DNA of 64,000 bases, taken from contig NZ_CM001240.1 in the NCBI RefSeq assembly GCF_000230835.1, forward strand, positions 3,140,779 through 3,204,778. Direction: 5' to 3'. Below, piece after piece: positions 60,053 to 64,000 of the stretch. The notes below the pieces were generated by a model, which was not told the DNA's origin, searched no databases, and was given only the letters and a program-made list of their open reading frames with translations. A program made the translations under genes and the position numbers. The first letter of the stretch is position 1. The number at the start of each line of letters is the position of its first letter. The stretch is from Clostridium sp. DL-VIII (GTDB taxonomy: Bacteria; Bacillota; Clostridia; Clostridiales; Clostridiaceae).

Positions 60053-62431
60053 ATGAAAGTACCATATAATTGGCTTAAGGATTATGTTGATATAAATGTA
60101 AGCCCTAAAGAATTAGGAGATAAGTTAACTTTGACAGGCTCACAGTTAGAAGAGCTTATTATTCAGGGAGATGTGATTCAAAATGTTGTTACAGGAAGAA
60201 TTACTCAAATAGTGAAACATCCTGATGCAGAAAAATTAAGTATTTGTCAGGTTGATATTGGAAGTGAAGTAATACAAATAGTTACAGCAGCAACTAATAT
60301 GAAGGAACAAGATGTTGTACCAGTTGCGCTTCATGGTTCTACTTTGGCGGATGGAACAAAAATTAAAAAAGGTAAGCTTAGAGGAGAAGTATCTAACGGA
60401 ATGTTCTGCTCAGAGGAAGAATTGGGTATTGCAGGAGATGAACCAGTTCATGGATTAATGATTTTACCTGGCGATACTGAACTTGGAGTTGATATTAAAG
60501 AAATCTTAGGCTTAAATAAAGCTATTTTAGATTTTGAAATAACTTCAAACAGACCAGATTGCTTAAGCATGGTTGGTATGGCAAGAGAAACAGCAGCGGC
60601 TCTTAGAACAACTTATAAGATGCCAAGTTTCAAATATGAAATAAAATCTAATAAGAATATAAATGAAGAATTAACTGTTGAAGTAAAAGATGATCTTTGC
60701 AATAGATACATGGCTAGAGGAATTAAAAATGTTAAGGTTCAGCCATCGCCAGGCTGGATGCAGGAAAGACTTCTTGAAGCAGGAGTTAGACCTATTAACA
60801 ATATAGTTGATATAACAAACTTTGTTATGCTTGAAATTGGTGAACCAATGCATGCTTTTGATAAGAGAGAAATTACTACTAATAAAATAGTAGTTGAAAG
60901 AGCAGAGGATAAAGAAAAGTTCACTACATTAGATGAAGTAGAAAGAGAGTTAGATAATTCCACTCTTTGCATTAAAGATGGAAATAAGACAATTGGTCTT
61001 GCAGGAATAATGGGTGGATTAAATTCGGAAATAAAAGAAGATACTACAGAAGTTATTTTTGAATGTGCAAACTTTGATGGTACTAATATAAGAGTAAACT
61101 CAAAGAAGTTAAATTTAAGAACAGAAGCTTCAGGAAGATTTGAAAAAGATATTGATCCTAATTTAGCAGAACTTGCATTAAACAGAGCATGCAGTTTAGT
61201 ATGTGAATTAAATGCAGGAGAAGTTATGGAAGGTACTATAGATGTTTATAACAACAAAAAAGAAGTATCGACTGTAACTGTAGATTCAAACTGGGTAAAT
61301 AAATTCCTTGGAACAGATCTTTCGAAAGAAGAAATGAAGAGATGCTTAGACAGTGTTGATTTATTTACAGAAATAAATGGAGATATGCTAGCTGTAACAG
61401 CTCCAACTTTCAGAGTTGATATCGCAATTAGAGAAGATATAGCTGAAGAAGTTGCAAGAATCTATGGTTATGAAAAGATTCCTACAACAATCTTTAAGGT
61501 TTCTACAGAAAGAGAACCTAGATATAAAAAAGGCATATTAGATAACAGAGTGGTATTACTTGCTACAGGAAGCGGATTAAATCAATCTATAAGCTACTCT
61601 TTCGTATCACCAAAGGTATTTGATAAAATTAACTTACCAGAAGACAGTGAACTTAGAAAAGTAGTTAAGATAAAGAACCCATTAGGTGAAGATTACAGTG
61701 TAATGAGAACATCAACTCTTCCTTCAATAATGGAGTCACTTGGAAGAAATTATTCTAGAAATAATTCATATGTTAGATTGTTTGAAATGGGTAAAGTTTA
61801 TATTCCAAATGAAGATGATACAAAGCTTCCAACAGAAAAGAATGTTTTAACTATAGGTATGTATGGAGATTGTGATTATTTGGACCTTAAAGGTGTTGTT
61901 GAAAATATAATAGAAGGTCTTGGAATAAAAAATCCTAAATTTGAAAGAGAAAGCGAAAATGTAAGCTACCATCCAGGAAAAACAGCTAAGCTTATAATAG
62001 GTAGAAATAATGCTGGAACACTTGGAGAAGTTCATTTAGACGTTTCGGAAAACTATGGTATTGAAGTACCATGCTTTGCAGCTGAATTAGATTTAGATGT
62101 TTTATATGAAAGTTCAGATATGGATAAGAAATATAAAGCATTGCCTAAATTCCCAGCAGTAACAAGAGATATTGCACTTCTTGTTGATGATAATTTATTA
62201 GTTCAAGAAATTGATGAAACAATTAAAAGAGCTGGTGGAAATCTAGTTGAAAAAGTAGAATTATTTGATATATATAAAGGAAAACAAATTCCAGAAGGCA
62301 AAAAGAGTATTGCTTATGCAATCTGGTATAGGGATGAAAATAAAACATTAACAGATAAAGACGTTAATAAAGTTCATGAGAAGATCTTAAAATCTCTAGA
62401 ATATAAGCTTGGAGCTACATTGAGAGATTAA
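60053..62431 (+). CDS. pheT: Phenylalanine-tRNA ligase beta subunit
   Basis: This 792-residue protein starts at ATG 60053 after AAAGGAGG. An EMAP-II-like tRNA-binding domain lies at residues 40-150 ([20 protein letters not shown]). B3/B4 editing and B5 DNA-binding-like domains follow ([35 protein letters not shown]). The catalytic-like core and the C-terminal ferredoxin-fold anticodon domain ([18 protein letters not shown]) complete it. Full length, with no damage seen. Confidence 0.98.
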   Translation: MKVPYNWLKDYVDINVSPKELGDKLTLTGSQLEELIIQGDVIQNVVTGRITQIVKHPDAEKLSICQVDIGSEVIQIVTAATNMKEQDVVPVALHGSTLADGTKIKKGKLRGEVSNGMFCSEEELGIAGDEPVHGLMILPGDTELGVDIKEILGLNKAILDFEITSNRPDCLSMVGMARETAAALRTTYKMPSFKYEIKSNKNINEELTVEVKDDLCNRYMARGIKNVKVQPSPGWMQERLLEAGVRPINNIVDITNFVMLEIGEPMHAFDKREITTNKIVVERAEDKEKFTTLDEVERELDNSTLCIKDGNKTIGLAGIMGGLNSEIKEDTTEVIFECANFDGTNIRVNSKKLNLRTEASGRFEKDIDPNLAELALNRACSLVCELNAGEVMEGTIDVYNNKKEVSTVTVDSNWVNKFLGTDLSKEEMKRCLDSVDLFTEINGDMLAVTAPTFRVDIAIREDIAEEVARIYGYEKIPTTIFKVSTEREPRYKKGILDNRVVLLATGSGLNQSISYSFVSPKVFDKINLPEDSELRKVVKIKNPLGEDYSVMRTSTLPSIMESLGRNYSRNNSYVRLFEMGKVYIPNEDDTKLPTEKNVLTIGMYGDCDYLDLKGVVENIIEGLGIKNPKFERESENVSYHPGKTAKLIIGRNNAGTLGEVHLDVSENYGIEVPCFAAELDLDVLYESSDMDKKYKALPKFPAVTRDIALLVDDNLLVQEIDETIKRAGGNLVEKVELFDIYKGKQIPEGKKSIAYAIWYRDENKTLTDKDVNKVHEKILKSLEYKLGATLRD

Positions 62432-62463
62432 TAAATTATATATTAGACTTATGTGATAACTTA

Positions 62464-62610
62464 CCGAAAGGACAGGTGCTCTATTATTTCGGTTACTAAG
62501 AGAATTGCTTGTGGATTTCTAACAGCAAAGTTGCACCATTTCTGCTGAAGAAATACCTACAACCAATTCTCTAATGTAACACTGCATAAAAGAGTACCTG
62601 TCCTTTCTGG
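62464..62610 (+). repeat. Palindromic repeat, copy 3 (variant)
   Basis: This 147-bp imperfect palindrome starts CCGAAAGGACAGGT and ends ACCTGTCCTTTCTGG. Inner blocks TAAGAGAATTG and CAATTCTCTAATG also pair. The interior differs from copies 1 and 2 but the terminal CCGAAA/TTTCTGG signature is shared. A solo arm lies at 51361-51405. Confidence 0.7.
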
Positions 62611-62731
62611 TATAGCATATACTCAAAGTATAAATATAATTCTTAATAATGTATATAAATATACATTTAATTCTAGTTTTATTCCACCTTATACACTTTA
62701 ATAAGATAAGATTAATTGGAGAGGAATATTG

Positions 62732-62904
62732 ATGGAAAGAGACAGATATATTAGAGTGCCAAAGAACAATAAAGCAATAGAGGACTATGAGTATGGAGTT
62801 CAAGAATCAGAACAAATGGTAGATTTTGTTTTACGAAATTATTCTCAATATAATATCTTATTGCGCCAGTACTTGTTTTTGTAGCATTAATTGTTTTACC
62901 ATAA
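62732..62904 (+). pseudogene. Small membrane protein, frameshifted
   Basis: From ATG 62732, behind GGAGAGG, the frame reads MERDRYIRVPKNNKAIEDYE, then EQMVDFVLRNYSQYNIL. In a second frame IAPVLVFVALIVLP follows, with a stop at 62902-62904. A single missing base near 62858 would join a soluble charged head to a membrane helix (about 57 residues). Uninterrupted it would be a typical small tail-anchored protein. Confidence 0.5.
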
Positions 62905-63037
62905 TACTCGAATATTCTAATTCTAGGTTCCCTCCTATTGTAAAAACTAAAATGTTATCAGTATCTACTATTAGTAGATTGCTTTTACATATGATATGCA
63001 ATATATTTAAAGTATGCTGAATATGGAGGAGCGTTGT

Positions 63038-63664
63038 ATGAATAAAGAGAAATTCGGTGATTTTGTTTGCAAGCTTAGAAAAGAAAAGGGGATGACTCAG
63101 CAGGAACTAGGGGATAAATTACATTTGACCAATAAGGCGATTTCTAAATGGGAAAGAGGCTTAAGCTTTCCGGATATATGTATGTTGCAGGATATTGCAG
63201 AAATACTAGAGGTTAGTGTCCTCGAATTATTAAATGGAGAGAGAAATGCAGAAATAAACATATCTAGTGAAGTTGCAAATAGAATTGTTGTAGACACGGT
63301 AAAACATTCGGGGCAGTTAATTAAAAAATCAAGAAGAAAGCTTACAGTTGCAATGGGTTTAACTATAAGCTTATTGCCTATAGTAGTAATGTTTTTTTCA
63401 GGCATATGTTTTTATTTCTTAAAATATGAAAGATCATTAGATGATGCGCTTCTTACATTTATATTTTTATTTATTGCGGCAGCGTTGATATTTATAATGT
63501 GCGGCGTTCCTTTAGCGGGTGTTATGTTTACAAATATGTGGAATGCTTCAAATTTAATGAATAATAACAAAAGAGTGAAAAAAATTATATGTGTTGCTCT
63601 TTATTTAATATTTGGAATATGGTTAGCGATTACTGGGATTAGAGTTATAAATAATATTCTTTAA
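63038..63664 (+). CDS. XRE-family regulator with C-terminal membrane domain
   Basis: The protein has 208 residues from ATG 63038, behind GGAGGAG; an in-frame ATG at 63014 is less likely. The HTH reads FVCKLRKEKGMTQQELGDKLHLTNKAISKWERGLSFPDI. After a linker come about three membrane helices (LTVAMGLTISLLPIVVMFFS, ALLTFIFLFIAAALIFIMCG, IICVALYLIFGIWLAITGI). This makes a membrane-tethered regulator. Target and signal unknown. Confidence 0.85.
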   Translation: MNKEKFGDFVCKLRKEKGMTQQELGDKLHLTNKAISKWERGLSFPDICMLQDIAEILEVSVLELLNGERNAEINISSEVANRIVVDTVKHSGQLIKKSRRKLTVAMGLTISLLPIVVMFFSGICFYFLKYERSLDDALLTFIFLFIAAALIFIMCGVPLAGVMFTNMWNASNLMNNNKRVKKIICVALYLIFGIWLAITGIRVINNIL

Positions 63665-63724
63665 AAGTGAATTTAAAGACTGAAATTTATAAACTTAATA
63701 ATAGAACAATTTATATGAAAAGGT

Positions 63725-63770
63725 TGCTTCAAAAACATAAAAAGTATGTTTTTGAAGCATTTTTTGCTTT
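63725..63770 (+). terminator. Terminator of the XRE gene
   Basis: TGCTTCAAAAACATA pairs exactly with TATGTTTTTGAAGCA and is followed by six T. Confidence 0.85.
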
Positions 63771-63921
63771 TTATAACATAATTATATACTTGGAGCTATG
63801 TTGGAAAACGGTGAAATTTAACCTCAATATGAAAGTTTTTAACTATTTTGCGTATATGCAATAAAAAAAAATTTATTTTTTAGAAGGAAATAACACGTTT
63901 ATATAGAATAATATTAAGAAA

Positions 63922-63956
63922 GTGGTTAAAAGTGGAGTAAAGTGGCTTAAAAGTGG
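63922..63956 (+). promoter_or_regulatory. MraZ-box-like direct repeats
   Basis: GTGG occurs at 63922, 63932, 63942 and 63953, each within AAGTGG or AAAGTGG, with spacing 10, 10 and 11 bp. Regularly spaced GTGG-type direct repeats before mraZ are the binding sites of the MraZ regulator. The start of an mraZ-like gene follows. Confidence 0.8.
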
Positions 63957-63990
63957 AGTGAAGATGCAATTTTTAAAGTAGGAGCTGAGA

Positions 63991-64000
63991 ATGATGTTTA
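63991..64000 (+). CDS. mraZ: Start of mraZ (partial)
   Basis: ATGATGTTTA, 6 bases after TAGGAG, begins M-M-F, as in MraZ proteins that open MFIGEY. Only ten bases lie inside the window. The call rests on the GTGG direct repeats just upstream. If right, the division and cell-wall cluster starts here. Confidence 0.6.

Noticed and set aside
62826..63020. 64-residue plus-strand frame rich in Cys and Ile
   Set aside because: Third-frame shadow of the broken small membrane gene and the XRE promoter; no ribosome site.
1..64000. Prophage, integrative element or anti-phage defence cluster
   Set aside because: No integrase, portal, terminase, restriction, CBASS, toxin-antitoxin pair or retron components were recognised; the accessory genes are regulators, reductases and acetyltransferases.

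Overview
The window is about 70% A+T, uses many TTG/GTG starts behind strong GGAGG ribosome sites, and carries Firmicute-type gene neighbourhoods: infC-rpmI-rplT-ysgA-pheST with a T-box, ytxC, and ABC-F, DUF4865 and TipA-type genes. It most resembles a saccharolytic or solventogenic Clostridium chromosome of the C. beijerinckii kind. That species-level guess is inference; no rRNA or tRNA gene is present to confirm it.

Layout. Bases 1-44000 are accessory chromosome built from many small, self-contained modules. In each, one regulator (PadR, TetR, MerR, AraC, Lrp, HxlR or BlaI type) sits next to one or two flavin-, NAD(P)H- or Fe-S-dependent oxidoreductases, hydrolases or acetyltransferases, often with a clear palindromic operator between them. 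Examples are the esterase/PadR pair (1.4-3.0 kb), TetR/SDR (4.4-6.1 kb), TetR/flavodoxin-ferredoxin (10.3-12.0 kb), a BlaR1-like protease fused to a phosphodiester-glycosidase-like domain with BlaI (12.9-15.1 kb), ECF sigma/anti-sigma (15.4-16.8 kb), MerR/SDR (17.2-18.6 kb), TetR/FMN reductase (18.7-20.1 kb), AraC/Fe-S aldo-keto reductase (20.3-22.7 kb), Lrp/aldo-keto reductase (22.8-24.3 kb), MerR/MFS exporter (29.0-30.8 kb) and TetR/ferredoxin-nitroreductase (38.9-40.7 kb). Resistance-type genes also occur: a Vat-like acyltransferase, a TipA-like regulator with a duplicated drug-binding half, and an ABC-F ATPase. The stretch also holds broken genes, several by apparent single-base frameshifts, a 5' fragment of a group II intron, and dispersed repeats.

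Bases 44000-52500 are a transition zone with LysR/DUF4865, DUF2975, a mini-FtsX, the ABC-F protein and a DUF6873-like protein. Bases 52700-62431 are conserved core: ytxC; infC with an AUU start behind an attenuator-like leader; rpmI; rplT; the rRNA methyltransferase ysgA; two acetyltransferases and a methyltransferase; then a T-box-controlled pheS-pheT operon with a TTC specifier. Long imperfect palindromes, about 150-195 bp and sharing terminal CCGAAA/TTTCTGG signatures, lie at 51.5, 56.0 and 62.5 kb. The window ends on four GTGG direct repeats about 10 bp apart, directly before what looks like the start of mraZ, so a division/cell-wall cluster probably begins at the right edge.

Most notable for follow-up: a pseudoknot-forming, locally GC-rich element at 20133-20247; the symmetric overlapping promoters at 5002-5052; the BlaR1/phosphodiester-glycosidase fusion; the three-site TGAATGA operator set at 18.7-19.5 kb; and the palindromic repeat family.
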